Assembly (NCBI RefSeq): GCF_018854015.1
Contig: NZ_JAAXYO010000033.1
Span: 1 to 64,000 of the forward strand
DNA length: 64,000 bases
Reading direction: 5' to 3'
From: Igneacidithiobacillus copahuensis
GTDB taxonomy: Bacteria; Pseudomonadota; Gammaproteobacteria; Acidithiobacillales; Acidithiobacillaceae
Shown here: piece after piece, positions 14,023 to 23,233 of the stretch
How the letters are laid out: each line of letters begins with the position of its first letter
Position numbering within the stretch: position 1 is the stretch's first letter
Translations under genes and position numbers: made by a program
The notes under the pieces: model-generated
What the model saw: only the letters and a program-made list of their open reading frames with translations
The model's database searches: none
What the model was told of the DNA's origin: nothing

Positions 14023-14796
14023 TCAACGCAGTAGGCGCCGCCGCAACAGAACGGTGGCGAGGACATAGGCGCTGAGTGCGTAGGCCAGCAGGACGGCAAG
14101 ATGCAGCGCCACCTGCGTAGGCGCGTGCCCGGTCAGGAGCGGACGCAAGAGCAGCACGGCATGGGTGAGAGGCAGGACTGCGGCGATGTTCTGCGCAAAG
14201 GCCGGCAGGGTATGCAGCGGATAGAAGACGCCACAAAAGAGGAACATGGGCGTCACCGCCAGGGTGAAGTAGTACATGAAAAAATCATAGCTACGCGACA
14301 GGGCAGTAAAGGCCAGGGCGATGGCACCAAAACTCAAACCCGTGAGCAGAATGACCGGCAGGGCGAGAAGGACCTGCCAGTGCCAGTCGATGGCACCGAA
14401 AAAGCTCGCCACGATGATGATCGCCAGGGCACTGATGGCCCCCTTCAGCGCACACCAAAGCAGCTCGCCGGTGACGATGTCGCCCATCTGCAGGGGCGTC
14501 GCCAGAATCGAGAGATAGGTATTCTGCACCGCCATGCGCGTGTACGCCGAGTAGAGCCCCTCGAAGGTTGCGGTGTTCATTGCCGAGCTGGCGACGATCC
14601 CCGAGGCAATGAAGGTGATGTAGGGCATGCCTTCCATCCGCCCGACGAAGTGCCCCAGTCCGTAGCCGAGCGCCAGTAGATAGAGCAGCGGGTCGACAAA
14701 ATTGCCGAGCAGGCTGGGCAGGAGCAACTTGCGCCAGACCAAAAAATTCCGCCGCAGTACCGCCAGGGCGCCCCAGCTGGGCAGAAACCAGGCCAT
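14023..14796 (-). CDS. ABC-2 type transporter permease (NodJ-like)
   Basis: A 257-aa membrane protein with about six helices. It begins with a soluble lead (SWGALAVLRRNFLVWRK) followed by FVDPLLYLLALGYGLGHFVG, the usual start of NodJ/ABC-2 permeases, and contains LFCGVFYPLHTLPAFAQ near the last helices. It pairs with the ATPase immediately upstream (overlap of one base). The transported substrate is unknown; NodIJ relatives export lipid-linked or hydrophobic molecules. Confidence 0.87.
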   Translation of the reverse strand: MAWFLPSWGALAVLRRNFLVWRKLLLPSLLGNFVDPLLYLLALGYGLGHFVGRMEGMPYITFIASGIVASSAMNTATFEGLYSAYTRMAVQNTYLSILATPLQMGDIVTGELLWCALKGAISALAIIIVASFFGAIDWHWQVLLALPVILLTGLSFGAIALAFTALSRSYDFFMYYFTLAVTPMFLFCGVFYPLHTLPAFAQNIAAVLPLTHAVLLLRPLLTGHAPTQVALHLAVLLAYALSAYVLATVLLRRRLLR

Positions 14797-15725
14797 CAGC
14801 CTTCTTCCTCCCGCAGTTCGCGTCCGGTCAGACGCAGAAAGACATCCTCCAGGGTCGCCGGGCGCTGCAATAACTGGTACTGCGGATCAGCGGCAAAGTG
14901 GGCGCGGGCGGCATCAAGCCGGGCATCGAAGAGCAGCAGGGTATCGCCGGCGCGTTCGGCCGCAGCTACCCGCCCCTGGTGCCAGTTTTCCGGATCAGGC
15001 AGGCCACCATCGCGGCGGCGTAGCTCCAGCACCTCCCCGGGGATGTGCGCCCGGATCAGGCCCTCGGGGGAATCCTCCGCGCGGATGCGCCCACCATCAA
15101 GGATCCCCACGCGATCCGCCAGGCGTTCCGCCTCGTCCAGGTAATGGGTGGTGAGCAGCAGGGTAACGCCGCTGCGCTGCAGCTCCCGCAGTCGCTGCCA
15201 GAGCAGATGGCGGGCCTGCGGATCGAGGCCAGTGGTCGGCTCGTCGAGGAGCAAAAGCTGCGGCTCGTGCATCAGGGCGCGGGCCACGGAAAGACGGCGG
15301 CGCATCCCACCGGAAAGGGCCTGGATGGGACGGCGGGCAAAATCTTCAAGGGCCAGAAAAGCCAGCAGCTCTTTGCTGCGACGACGGATCTCGGCGGCCG
15401 GCAGGCGAAAGTAGCGTCCGTAGATCCAGAGGTTTTCTTCGACCGTGAAATCAGGATCGAGCTGATCGCTCTGCGGCACCACACCAATCCGCCCGTGCCC
15501 CCCTGCCGGCCATTGCGTCAGCGGCCGGCCATCGAGGCGGATCTGGCCAGCATCAAAGGGCGTCAGGCCCTGAATGCAGCGTACAGAAGTGCTCTTGCCA
15601 GCACCGTTGGGGCCGAGCAGGGCGTAGCACTCGCCAACGCCCACGGCAAAAGACAGGCCGCGCAGCACGGGACGCCCGCCATAGGCCTTGGCGACGGCAT
15701 CGAGCTCAAGCCGGGGAGAAGGCAC
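14796..15725 (-). CDS. ABC transporter ATP-binding protein (NodI-like)
   Basis: A 309-aa ATPase with Walker A GPNGAGKST, Q-loop GVVPQSDQLDPDFTVEEN, signature LSGGMRRRLS, Walker B LLLLDEPTTGLDPQ and H-loop TTHYLDEAE. The C-terminal extension (about 80 residues) is typical of exporter ATPases of the NodI/DRA group. It overlaps the hydrolase upstream by 20 nt and the permease downstream, so the three are cotranscribed. Confidence 0.9.
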   Translation of the reverse strand: MPSPRLELDAVAKAYGGRPVLRGLSFAVGVGECYALLGPNGAGKSTSVRCIQGLTPFDAGQIRLDGRPLTQWPAGGHGRIGVVPQSDQLDPDFTVEENLWIYGRYFRLPAAEIRRRSKELLAFLALEDFARRPIQALSGGMRRRLSVARALMHEPQLLLLDEPTTGLDPQARHLLWQRLRELQRSGVTLLLTTHYLDEAERLADRVGILDGGRIRAEDSPEGLIRAHIPGEVLELRRRDGGLPDPENWHQGRVAAAERAGDTLLLFDARLDAARAHFAADPQYQLLQRPATLEDVFLRLTGRELREEEG

Positions 15726-16434
15726 GGCAGGGCTTGGCGTTGGGTATTTCTTCTCCTAGCTGCAACTGGAAGCGGTCGAGCAGGGCGTTTTGCAGTAGAT
15801 TCAGCTTGCCGTGGAAAAAATGATCAGCGGGTAGGTCGATCCGTTCCGGCTGGGCCGCGAGCCCTGCCAACCAGGCGCTGACATCCTTGGCCGGCACCAG
15901 CTCGTCATTCTGCCCCTGTACCACGGTCCAGGGACAGCGGGGGACGGGCGCCACCGAAAAATCAAAGAGATTGACTGGGGGCGCCACCGTCAAGAGGCGC
16001 TCGACGCGGGTATCGCGGCTGGCCGCCTGATAGGCGACAAAGGCACCAAAGGAGAAACCTGCGAGCCAGATGGGAAAGCCGGGACGTCGCCCTGCCACCC
16101 AGTCGAGGACCGCCAGGCAATCCTCTACCTCGCCACGTCCGGCATCATAGTGCCCGGCGCTCTTGCCCACCCCACGAAAATTGAAACGCAGGGAGGGAAT
16201 GCCAAGGAGATTGCAGGTGCGGCTCAGATAATGCACCACCTTGTTATTGAGGGTGCCCCCGTAAAGGGGATGCGGGTGCAGAATCACCGCAACGATGCCG
16301 CGCGTCTCTTTCTCCGGACACGCGGTCAGGCCTTCCAGCATCCCGACCGGACCGGGGATCTCCACCGCCTCGCCGACGCATTCGAGGGCGAGTTCCTGGC
16401 CGTCATAGAGGTGACTGCGATCGATGGGCAGCAT
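15706..16434 (-). CDS. Alpha/beta hydrolase
   Basis: A 242-aa cytoplasmic hydrolase of the family often annotated as COG2945. VAVILHPHPLYGGTLNNKVV contributes the oxyanion region, SLRFNFRGVGKSAGHYDAG is highly conserved in the family, and the nucleophile elbow is GFSFGAF. Asp and His of the triad probably lie in QGQNDELVPA and ADHFFHGKL. Substrate unknown. It overlaps the ferredoxin gene by one base and the ABC ATPase by 20 nt, forming one operon. Confidence 0.85.
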   Translation of the reverse strand: MLPIDRSHLYDGQELALECVGEAVEIPGPVGMLEGLTACPEKETRGIVAVILHPHPLYGGTLNNKVVHYLSRTCNLLGIPSLRFNFRGVGKSAGHYDAGRGEVEDCLAVLDWVAGRRPGFPIWLAGFSFGAFVAYQAASRDTRVERLLTVAPPVNLFDFSVAPVPRCPWTVVQGQNDELVPAKDVSAWLAGLAAQPERIDLPADHFFHGKLNLLQNALLDRFQLQLGEEIPNAKPCRAFSPA

Positions 16435-16745
16435 CAGATGCGTAACCGCTCCACCGGCTTACCGTCGCGCAGGTGCGATTCGACAATCTCTTTCACATCC
16501 TCGGCGTCGACGTAGGTGTACCAGACCGCGTCCGGATAGACGACGGCCACCGGACCCTCGCTGCAACGTCCCAGACAACCGGCACGGTTGACGCGCACCT
16601 GCCCGTCACCGTGAATGCCCAGCTTCTTGGCGTGTTTTTTGGCCTGATGAAAGACCTCTTCTGCCAAGCCGCCGTTGTTGCAGGCTTGCTCGCCATTTTC
16701 GCGCTGGTTCAGACAGAGGAACAGATGGCGCTGATAAAAACTCAT
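16434..16745 (-). CDS. Thioredoxin-like [2Fe-2S] ferredoxin
   Basis: A 103-aa protein of the thioredoxin-like 2Fe-2S ferredoxin family. Four cysteines are placed as expected for the cluster: Cys11 (FLCLNQRE), Cys22, Cys57 and Cys61 (RAGCLGRCSEGP). The start at 16745 (MSFYQRHLFLC) fits the family; longer open sequence to 16871 would overlap the divergent coq7 promoter. First gene of the operon ferredoxin-hydrolase-ABC. Electron partner unknown. Confidence 0.88.
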   Translation of the reverse strand: MSFYQRHLFLCLNQRENGEQACNNGGLAEEVFHQAKKHAKKLGIHGDGQVRVNRAGCLGRCSEGPVAVVYPDAVWYTYVDAEDVKEIVESHLRDGKPVERLRI

Positions 16746-16808
16746 GTTTGACCCTCCACTGGCATGGCGCCATGATAACCCGAAATGGCAGCTCGGGTCA
16801 GATAGCTT

Positions 16809-17438
16809 ATGGATTTCCTCGATCAGGCAATACTCTCTGTCGACAATGCCTTGCGCACCCTCAGCGGGCAAAGCCGGGGCAGCGGTCGCGCCAATCCCGC
16901 CGCCGCGTCACCCGACACGCTCTTGCGCCCTTGGGAGCGTCGCCGTGCCGGGCGCATGATGCGCGTCAACCACGCCGGCGAGGTCATGGCCCAGGCACTC
17001 TATACTGGTCAGGAAGCTGGCAGCAGCGACCCGGAATTGCGCGCCGTGCTGCGCAAAGCGCGCAGCGAGGAAGAAGATCATCTGCGTTGGTGCGAGGAGC
17101 GCCTGCGCGAACTCCACAGCCGCCCCAGCCTGCTCGGGCCGCTCTGGTACGCCAGCGCCTGGGGTATGGGCTATGCCGCCGCGCGCCGCGGTCGCGGGGC
17201 CAACCTGGGCCTGGTCGTGGCCGTGGAAAATTTGGTCGAGGAACATCTCAAGGAGCATCTACAGGATCTCTCCCCGGAAGACGAACGCAGTCGCCGTATC
17301 CTGGAACAGATGGAGTGCGACGAGGTGGGGCACGCCGAGAAGGCCGAAGAACTGGGCGCTGTGGATTTGCCCCGCCCCCTGCGCATGGCCATGCAGGGCC
17401 TGTCTCGGGTGATGACCCGCGGCGCTCTCTGGATTTAG
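16809..17438 (+). CDS. coq7: 2-polyprenyl-3-methyl-6-methoxy-1,4-benzoquinone monooxygenase (Coq7/UbiF-type)
   Basis: A 209-aa di-iron hydroxylase of ubiquinone synthesis. The metal ligands are visible in order: MMRVNHAGEVMAQALYTGQE, then EEEDHLRWCEERL, VEEHLKEHL and CDEVGHAEKAEE, giving the Glu/His pattern of ferritin-like Coq7. The enzyme performs the last ring hydroxylation before the final O-methylation, at the membrane. Divergent from the ferredoxin gene with 63 bp between, and convergent with the Rrf2 regulator (16 bp gap). Confidence 0.93.
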   Translation: MDFLDQAILSVDNALRTLSGQSRGSGRANPAAASPDTLLRPWERRRAGRMMRVNHAGEVMAQALYTGQEAGSSDPELRAVLRKARSEEEDHLRWCEERLRELHSRPSLLGPLWYASAWGMGYAAARRGRGANLGLVVAVENLVEEHLKEHLQDLSPEDERSRRILEQMECDEVGHAEKAEELGAVDLPRPLRMAMQGLSRVMTRGALWI

Positions 17439-17454
17439 GGAAATCCGGGCGAAG

Positions 17455-17943
17455 CTAGGCGGAGGCCTTGACCCGCAGCGTGCTGCCGCCGGGCAAATGG
17501 ATGCGATACTTGCCCGCACGCACAGCCTCCGCCATGCTGCCGATGGTCTGCTGGCTGAGCAGCTCGATGACCTCGGCCTTGAGAGGCTTCCAGGCATAGT
17601 GTACCGGGCAGGCGGTGGCGTCTTCGCACTTTTTCAGACCCAACACGCAGCCTTGCCCCAGGGGTTTGCGCTCAACGATTTCCACCACATCCAGAATGTT
17701 CTTGTCTTCTGCCCCCGGCGCCAACACAAAACCACCGCCGCGACCCTTGCGCGATTCGAGAATGCCGGCCTTGCTGAGGTCCTGCAGGATCTTTGCCAGA
17801 TATTGGCGCGGTGGCACGCGCGGGTCGTCCGGATCCTTGAGGTACTCCCAGATTTCGCCGCTCAGCACCAACTCTCCCGGCGGCTGGGTGGCAAGATAAA
17901 TCAGGGCCTGCAGGGCATATTCGCTGGTTTTGCTGAGTAACAT
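17455..17943 (-). CDS. Rrf2-family transcriptional regulator, probably Fe-S containing
   Basis: A 162-aa regulator. The winged helix (MLLSKTSEYALQALIYLATQ, then YLAKILQDLSKAGILESRKG RGGG wing) is typical of Rrf2/IscR. Three cysteines at 99, 106 and 112 (GCVLGLKKCEDATACPVH) match the IscR/NsrR cluster-binding pattern, so it probably senses iron-sulfur status, NO or redox stress. It begins one base after the osmC stop, so the pair is cotranscribed. Confidence 0.9.
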   Translation of the reverse strand: MLLSKTSEYALQALIYLATQPPGELVLSGEIWEYLKDPDDPRVPPRQYLAKILQDLSKAGILESRKGRGGGFVLAPGAEDKNILDVVEIVERKPLGQGCVLGLKKCEDATACPVHYAWKPLKAEVIELLSQQTIGSMAEAVRAGKYRIHLPGGSTLRVKASA

Positions 17944-18369
17944 TCAGTCTACCGCCGTAAGGGTATAGTCGTGGGTGATTTTGGCCGTCTTGGCCAGCAT
18001 GATGCTCACCGAGCAGTACTTGTCCGCGGAGAGCTGAATGGCATGGGCAACGCGGCGCGGATCGAGGTCTTTGCCGGTCACGAAAAACTGGAGATGGATT
18101 TCGGTAAAGACCTTGGGGTCTTGCTCGGCGCGTTCGGCGCTGATCTCGACCCGGCAGGAGCGAACGTCCTGGCGCGACTTCTGCAGAATCATCAGCACAT
18201 CGATGCTGGAGCAACCGCCCAGTCCCATGAGGACCATTTCCATGGGCCGCGCGCCGAGATTGTGCCCACCGATGTCGGGCGAGCCATCCATCACCACGCC
18301 ATGGCCGCTGTCGGCATGGGCTACGAAGGCCACCCCTCCCGAACCCGTCCATTCTACCGTCGCCTGCAT
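17944..18369 (-). CDS. OsmC-family protein
   Basis: A 141-aa member of the OsmC/YhfA family. MQATVEWTGSGGVAFVAHAD opens the fold, GARPMEMVLMGLGGCSSIDV contains the first conserved Cys, and DKYCSVSIMLAKTAKITHDY the second. OsmC proteins reduce organic hydroperoxides using the paired cysteines; YhfA-like members are less well characterised. Upstream gene of the Rrf2 regulator, suggesting redox-linked control. Confidence 0.9.
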   Translation of the reverse strand: MQATVEWTGSGGVAFVAHADSGHGVVMDGSPDIGGHNLGARPMEMVLMGLGGCSSIDVLMILQKSRQDVRSCRVEISAERAEQDPKVFTEIHLQFFVTGKDLDPRRVAHAIQLSADKYCSVSIMLAKTAKITHDYTLTAVD

Positions 18370-18526
18370 AGATTTCTCCTAGGTTACTGCACTCCCCGAT
18401 TACACTACCACAGCGGGAAAGATGCAATCGCAGGATCTGCAAGAGGCGCGCGCCGAGGGCCAACGCCTGCAGCAGTTCGCCGCCGACATTACGCCGTAGG
18501 CTTCCTATTCCGCGAGCAGGGCCAGG

Positions 18527-19321
18527 TTACTCGCCGGCAAAAAGCTCCTGCAGTGCCTGACCCGGCTGCGCTACGCGCATCAGCCCCTCGCCCACGAGGA
18601 AGGCATGAATACCGGCGCTACGCAGGGTTTGCACGTCCGCCGGCTGGCGGATGCCGCTTTCGCTGATCAGCAGTCGCCCCGTGGGAATTTGCGGCAAGAG
18701 TTCGATGCTGCGCTGGATATCGGTGACGAAAGTCCGCAAATCGCGATTGTTGATCCCCATCAGGGGGGTCCGCAGGCGCAAGGCGCGGTCCAGCTCTGCG
18801 GCATCGTGCGATTCGACCAGTACGCTCATCCCCAGCTCCAGGGCACACGCCTCCAGTTCCGCCATCTGCGCATCGGCTAGCGCCGCCACGATGAGCAGAA
18901 TCGCATCCGCACCGATGGCGCGCGCCTCCCAGACCTGATAGGGATCGATGAGAAAATCCTTGCGCAGCAGCGGCAGCGCACAGGCCGCGCGCGCCGCCGT
19001 CAGATAGCTGTCGCAGCCCTGGAAGAAGGACTCATCGGTGAGCACCGAGAGGCAAGTGGCGCCATGCGCAGCGTAGTCGCGGGCGATTTCCACCGGGTTG
19101 AAGTCCTCGCGAATGACCCCTGCCGACGGCGAGGCTTTTTTGATCTCGGCAATGACCGCGGCCTTGCCCGCCCCTGCCCGGTCCAGCAAAGCCTGCGCAA
19201 AGGGCCGTGGCGGCGAGGCCAGACGTGCCGCCGACTGGAGATCGGCGAGTGGCAGACGCCTTTGCCGCTGCGCCAGCTCGCGGCGTTTTTCCGCCAGGAT
19301 TTTTTGCAGTATGTCTTCCAT
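18527..19321 (-). CDS. trpC: Indole-3-glycerol-phosphate synthase
   Basis: A 264-aa TIM-barrel enzyme that converts CdRP to indole-3-glycerol phosphate in tryptophan synthesis. Diagnostic segments: ILQKILAEKRRELAQRQ at the N-terminus, AVIAEIKKASPSAGVIRED (catalytic Lys), LLRKDFLIDPYQV, MGINNRDLRTFVTDI and LISESGIRQPADV. Single-function, not fused to TrpF. It is the last gene of the cbb-trp cluster, 23 nt after trpD. Confidence 0.96.
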   Translation of the reverse strand: MEDILQKILAEKRRELAQRQRRLPLADLQSAARLASPPRPFAQALLDRAGAGKAAVIAEIKKASPSAGVIREDFNPVEIARDYAAHGATCLSVLTDESFFQGCDSYLTAARAACALPLLRKDFLIDPYQVWEARAIGADAILLIVAALADAQMAELEACALELGMSVLVESHDAAELDRALRLRTPLMGINNRDLRTFVTDIQRSIELLPQIPTGRLLISESGIRQPADVQTLRSAGIHAFLVGEGLMRVAQPGQALQELFAGE

Positions 19322-19344
19322 ATTTCCTCAGCTTTCGCGGCCCC

Positions 19345-20364
19345 TCAAAGCTCGCGAGCGCAGTGTAACAGGGCTTCCCATTTCGCCCAGGCGGCACCGC
19401 TATCCATCGCCGCGCGTGCGCGCTCTACCCCCGTTGCCAGATCGGGAACCACATCGGCGGCGTAGAGGGCCGCTCCGGCATTGAGGAGGACGATGTCGCG
19501 GCGCGGGCCGGGCTCGTTGCGCAAAACCGCCAGGAATACCTGCGCCGCCTCCTTCACATCGGCGATCTGCAGCGCCGCCAGCGGCGCCGCCGGTAGTCCG
19601 AATTCCGAAGGTTGCAGACGGTAGCGATGCACCTCACCGGCGCGCAACTCCGCCACTTCCGTGGGGCCAGAGAGGCTGATCTCGTCGAGTCCGTCGTGCC
19701 CATGTACCACCAGCACGTGACGCGCGCCCAACTCCCGCGCCGCCTCGGCCAGGGGGGTCAGCCAAGCCTCGCTATACACCCCAAGGACCTGATGCGGGGC
19801 ACCCGCCGGATTGCTCAGCGGGCCCATGAGATTGAAGAGGGAGCGTATGCCCAGCTCCTTGCGCGGACCGACCGCATGACGCATGGCGCCATGATGGGCG
19901 GGGGCGAACAAGAAACCAATGCCAACACTCGCAATACAGGCCGCTACCTGCTCGGGGCGTAGATCCAGGTTGAGGCCAACGGCCTCCAGCACATCGGCGC
20001 TGCCACTGCGCCCCGACACCGCACGGTTGCCATGTTTGGCCACCCGCGCCCCAGCCGCAGCGGCCACCACTGCAGCGGCCGTGGAGATATTGAAGGTGCC
20101 GCAGGCATCGCCGCCGGTGCCGCAGGTATCCACCAGGTGGCTGTCATCGACCTCGACACGGGTCATAAACGCGCGCAGTGCACGCGTCGCGCCCACCAGC
20201 TCCTCCACCCGCTGCCCCTTCATGCGCAGGCCCATGAGCAGGGCCCCCAACTGCGCCGGGGTCCACTCACCGCGCATGATGGCCGCGAAGGCCTCTTCCG
20301 CCTCCCGCGCCGAAAGGTCCTGTCCCGCAATGATCCCCTGCAGGATTTCCGGGATCGCTCTCAT
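19345..20364 (-). CDS. trpD: Anthranilate phosphoribosyltransferase
   Basis: A 339-aa enzyme transferring phosphoribose from PRPP to anthranilate. VDTCGTGGDACGTFNISTA, KHGNRAVSGRSGSADVLEA and FLFAPAHHGAMRHAVGPRKE are the classic nucleoside-phosphorylase II signatures. Start ATG 20364 overlaps the trpG stop by 4 nt. Separate from trpG, unlike the fused enterobacterial form. Upstream extension of the open frame is only a shadow of trpG. Confidence 0.96.
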   Translation of the reverse strand: MRAIPEILQGIIAGQDLSAREAEEAFAAIMRGEWTPAQLGALLMGLRMKGQRVEELVGATRALRAFMTRVEVDDSHLVDTCGTGGDACGTFNISTAAAVVAAAAGARVAKHGNRAVSGRSGSADVLEAVGLNLDLRPEQVAACIASVGIGFLFAPAHHGAMRHAVGPRKELGIRSLFNLMGPLSNPAGAPHQVLGVYSEAWLTPLAEAARELGARHVLVVHGHDGLDEISLSGPTEVAELRAGEVHRYRLQPSEFGLPAAPLAALQIADVKEAAQVFLAVLRNEPGPRRDIVLLNAGAALYAADVVPDLATGVERARAAMDSGAAWAKWEALLHCAREL

Positions 20365-20930
20365 CGTCCCACCTCCAGGAAATTGCGCAGAAGCTCCTTG
20401 CCGTGGCTGCTGAGAATGGATTCGGGATGGAACTGCACCCCTTCCACGGGCAGCTCGCGATGGCGCAGGCCCATGATCTCGCCCTCGGCGGTCCACGCCG
20501 TCACCTCCAGACAGTCGGGCAAGGTGTTTCTGGCAACGATCAGGGAATGGTAGCGGGTTGCCGTAAACGGGTCGGGCAAGCCGGCAAAAACGCCCTGCCC
20601 GCGATGGTGGATGGGAGAGGTCTTGCCGTGCATCACTTGCTGCGCGCGCACGACCTCGCCACCAAAGGCCTGGCCGATGGCCTGGTGCCCAAGACAGACC
20701 CCAAGGATGGGAACCTTGCCGGCAAATTCGCGGATGGCAGCGAGAGACACGCCCGCCTCGTTGGGCGTGCACGGCCCCGGTGAGATACAGATGCGCTCGG
20801 GTGCCAGGGCGGCGATGGCCGCCAGGTCGATGGCATCATTGCGTTCCACTCGCACCTCGGCGCCAAGCTCGCCGAAATACTGCACCAGGTTATAGGTAAA
20901 GCTGTCGTAATTATCGATCATGAGCAGCAT
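20361..20930 (-). CDS. trpG: Anthranilate synthase component II (glutamine amidotransferase)
   Basis: A 189-aa class I glutamine amidotransferase that supplies ammonia to TrpE (and possibly PabB). MLLMIDNYDSFTYNLVQYFG begins the fold; the nucleophile Cys lies in PILGVCLGHQAIGQAFGG; the His-Glu pair is in VEGVQFHPESILS. Gap to trpE 4 nt, overlap with trpD 4 nt, so the three form a tight translational unit. Confidence 0.95.
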   Translation of the reverse strand: MLLMIDNYDSFTYNLVQYFGELGAEVRVERNDAIDLAAIAALAPERICISPGPCTPNEAGVSLAAIREFAGKVPILGVCLGHQAIGQAFGGEVVRAQQVMHGKTSPIHHRGQGVFAGLPDPFTATRYHSLIVARNTLPDCLEVTAWTAEGEIMGLRHRELPVEGVQFHPESILSSHGKELLRNFLEVGR

Positions 20931-20934
20931 CGGC

Positions 20935-22431
20935 TTATCTCCCCTCGGGATCGAGACCGTTCTCGGCCATATCCACAGCGCGAAACATGGCGCGGCGCTT
21001 GTTCAGGGTCTCTTCCCACTCGGCGGCAGGCGCAGAATCGGCCACGATTCCGCCACCGGCCTGGATGTGTAACTGCCCGTCCTGTACTACTGCCGTGCGG
21101 ATGGCAATGCAGGTATCCATGTTGCCATTCCAGCCCCAATACCCGACGGCGCCGGCATAGACCCCACGTGCCACCGGCTCTAGCTCGCGGATGATCTCCA
21201 TGGCGCGGATCTTGGGGGCACCGGATACCGTCCCGGCAGGAAAGGTAGCGCGCAGGGCGTCCATGGCATCGAGCCCGGGGCGCAGACGACCGGTGACCTG
21301 CGAGACGATGTGCATGACGTGGGAGTAGCGTTCGATGGCAAAGGAGTCCGTCAGCTGCACAGTACCGGTACTGGCAATCCGCCCCACGTCGTTACGAGCG
21401 AGATCGATGAGCATCAGGTGCTCGGCACGCTCCTTGGGATCCGCCAGCAGTTCTTCTTCCAGGGCCTGATCGGCTTCTGCCGTCTTGCCGCGCGGGCGCG
21501 TGCCGGCAATGGGCCGCACGGTGACCTCGCCATCCTCCACGCGCACCAGGATTTCCGGCGAGGAACCCACCAGCTGCGTGCGCCCCAGATCCACATAGAA
21601 CAGATAGGGCGAAGGATTGATACGGCGCAGGGCGCGATAGAGATCCAGGGGCGGCGCGGCGAAGGGGATCGACAGGCGCTGCGAGGGCACGACCTGCATC
21701 ACATCGCCGGCGCCAATGTATTCGCGAATCCGCTCCACGGCGGCCATATAGCCCGCGCGGCTGAAGCTTGCCTCAAAGTCTTCTTCGTCTACCCGCCCAC
21801 GCCGCTGCGTCTGGCTCGCGGGTGGCAGCGGACCACGCAGGCGTTCCTCCAGCTCGGCGAGGCGGGCCTGCCCAGCGCTATAGGCATCGGGACGTTGCGG
21901 ATCGAGTTGCAGCAGAAGTCGCAGGGTACCACGTAGATTGTCGAAGAGCAGGATCTCGTCAGCCACCAGCAACTGGATCTCGGGGAGGTCGAGGGGATCG
22001 GGCAGGGGTTCCACCCGCGCCAAACGCGGCTCGATATAGCGGACGATGTCGTAACCAAAATAGCCCACCAGACCGCCGGTAAAGCGGTCGGCGAGATCGT
22101 CCGAGGGTGCCGCGCGGAAGCGCTGTCGGAATTCGCTGACCCAGACGAGGGGGTCTGGATGACGGCATTCTTCCTGCAAGACCCCGTCTACGAAGCGCTG
22201 GATTCGCTGCCCACGGATCTCGATGCGCTCCCGCGCGGGCAAGCCTATGATGGAATAGCGCCCCCATTTTTCGCCGCCCTGCACCGACTCGAAAAGGTAG
22301 GCATAGGGTCCATCTCCGACTTTGAGAAAGGCGGAGAGGGGAGTATCGAGATCGGCAGGGATCTCGCGACTCAGGGGAATACGGTTGTAGCCCTCATGGG
22401 CCAGGAACTGAAAACGCTCGGCACTCAGCAC
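20935..22431 (-). CDS. trpE: Anthranilate synthase component I
   Basis: A 498-aa chorismate-utilising enzyme. The C-terminal catalytic domain contains GDVMQVVPSQRLSIPF, RPIAGTRPRGKT, LIDLARNDVGRIASTGTVQL and FPAGTVSGAPKIRAMEIIRE. The N-terminal domain probably carries the tryptophan feedback site. It follows gph after a 120-bp gap in which I see no attenuator or leader peptide rich in Trp codons, so classical trp attenuation is not evident; expression may follow the upstream carbon-fixation genes. Confidence 0.95.
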   Translation of the reverse strand: MLSAERFQFLAHEGYNRIPLSREIPADLDTPLSAFLKVGDGPYAYLFESVQGGEKWGRYSIIGLPARERIEIRGQRIQRFVDGVLQEECRHPDPLVWVSEFRQRFRAAPSDDLADRFTGGLVGYFGYDIVRYIEPRLARVEPLPDPLDLPEIQLLVADEILLFDNLRGTLRLLLQLDPQRPDAYSAGQARLAELEERLRGPLPPASQTQRRGRVDEEDFEASFSRAGYMAAVERIREYIGAGDVMQVVPSQRLSIPFAAPPLDLYRALRRINPSPYLFYVDLGRTQLVGSSPEILVRVEDGEVTVRPIAGTRPRGKTAEADQALEEELLADPKERAEHLMLIDLARNDVGRIASTGTVQLTDSFAIERYSHVMHIVSQVTGRLRPGLDAMDALRATFPAGTVSGAPKIRAMEIIRELEPVARGVYAGAVGYWGWNGNMDTCIAIRTAVVQDGQLHIQAGGGIVADSAPAAEWEETLNKRRAMFRAVDMAENGLDPEGR

Positions 22432-22551
22432 GGGTCACCTCGAAATTTGGCAATGAAAATCACAGACCGCCTGCAATCAGCAGCCGCGCCATCGCCAAGC
22501 TTTCGTCGCGTACCCGAGAGGTTTCATAGCATCAGAAATTCCAAACCGTCG

Positions 22552-23223
22552 CTACCGCAACAGGGGTAGCAGTTGCGGCAGTGTATCGATAACGGCATCG
22601 GCTGCCAAGTCTGCCAGGGGCATATCGCCACGATAGCCATAACTGACCGCCACCACCGGCATCCCGGCGGCACGGGCGGCCTGGGTATCGTTGATCGAGT
22701 CGCCAACCAGCAGGCCACTGTCCGGCCCCACGCCAAAATGCTCCGCCGCGTGCAGAAGGGGCAAGGGATCCGGCTTTTTGCGCGGCAGGCTGTCACCCGA
22801 CAGAACCAGATCAAAATAGTCGCACAGCCCCAGACGCTCGAGCAGCGGAGCGGTAAACTGCTCCGCCTTGTTGGTGATGCAAACCAGTTTGCGTTGCTGT
22901 TCCCGCAGGGTCCGCAGGGCATCCTCTACCCCCGGGTACACGACACTATGGGCCGTCAGATGCGCGCCATAATACGCAGAAAACTCCTGCATGGCGGCAT
23001 CGAGTTCGGCCTCACTGGGCTCATCCTGAATGGCCAGGGCCCGCCGCATCAGCTCCCGCACGCCATTGCCAATAAACCCGCGAATGACAGGCATGGCTGC
23101 CGGCTCTCGCCCCAAGCTGTGCAGGGCGTGATTGGCCGCCCCGGCAAGATCTGGGGCCGTGTCGATGAGGGTGCCATCGAGATCGATCAGCACGATGTCT
23201 GCGGCGAAGCTTGCCTGGCTCAT
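22552..23223 (-). CDS. gph: Phosphoglycolate phosphatase (HAD superfamily)
   Basis: A 223-aa HAD phosphatase with motif I DIVLIDLDGTLIDTAPDL, motif II region CITNKAEQ, and motif III/IV LLVGDSINDTQAA. It removes phosphate from 2-phosphoglycolate produced by Rubisco oxygenation (CbbZ role). Start 23223 (MSQASFAAD) is preferred over the longer frame, which runs into rpe. Stop of rpe is only 10 nt upstream, consistent with cotranscription in the cbb cluster. Confidence 0.92.
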   Translation of the reverse strand: MSQASFAADIVLIDLDGTLIDTAPDLAGAANHALHSLGREPAAMPVIRGFIGNGVRELMRRALAIQDEPSEAELDAAMQEFSAYYGAHLTAHSVVYPGVEDALRTLREQQRKLVCITNKAEQFTAPLLERLGLCDYFDLVLSGDSLPRKKPDPLPLLHAAEHFGVGPDSGLLVGDSINDTQAARAAGMPVVAVSYGYRGDMPLADLAADAVIDTLPQLLPLLR

Positions 23224-23233
23224 CCGCAAGCCC

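Noticed and set aside
18422..18499. A 25-codon plus-strand frame (MQSQDLQEARAEGQRLQQFA...) between osmC and trpC
   Set aside because: Very short, in a GC-rich region where open frames are common, with no clear ribosome site; it could be a relic but cannot be supported as a gene.
22432..22551. Search for a trp attenuator or leader peptide upstream of trpE
   Set aside because: No short frame with tandem Trp codons and no alternative hairpin pair could be seen.
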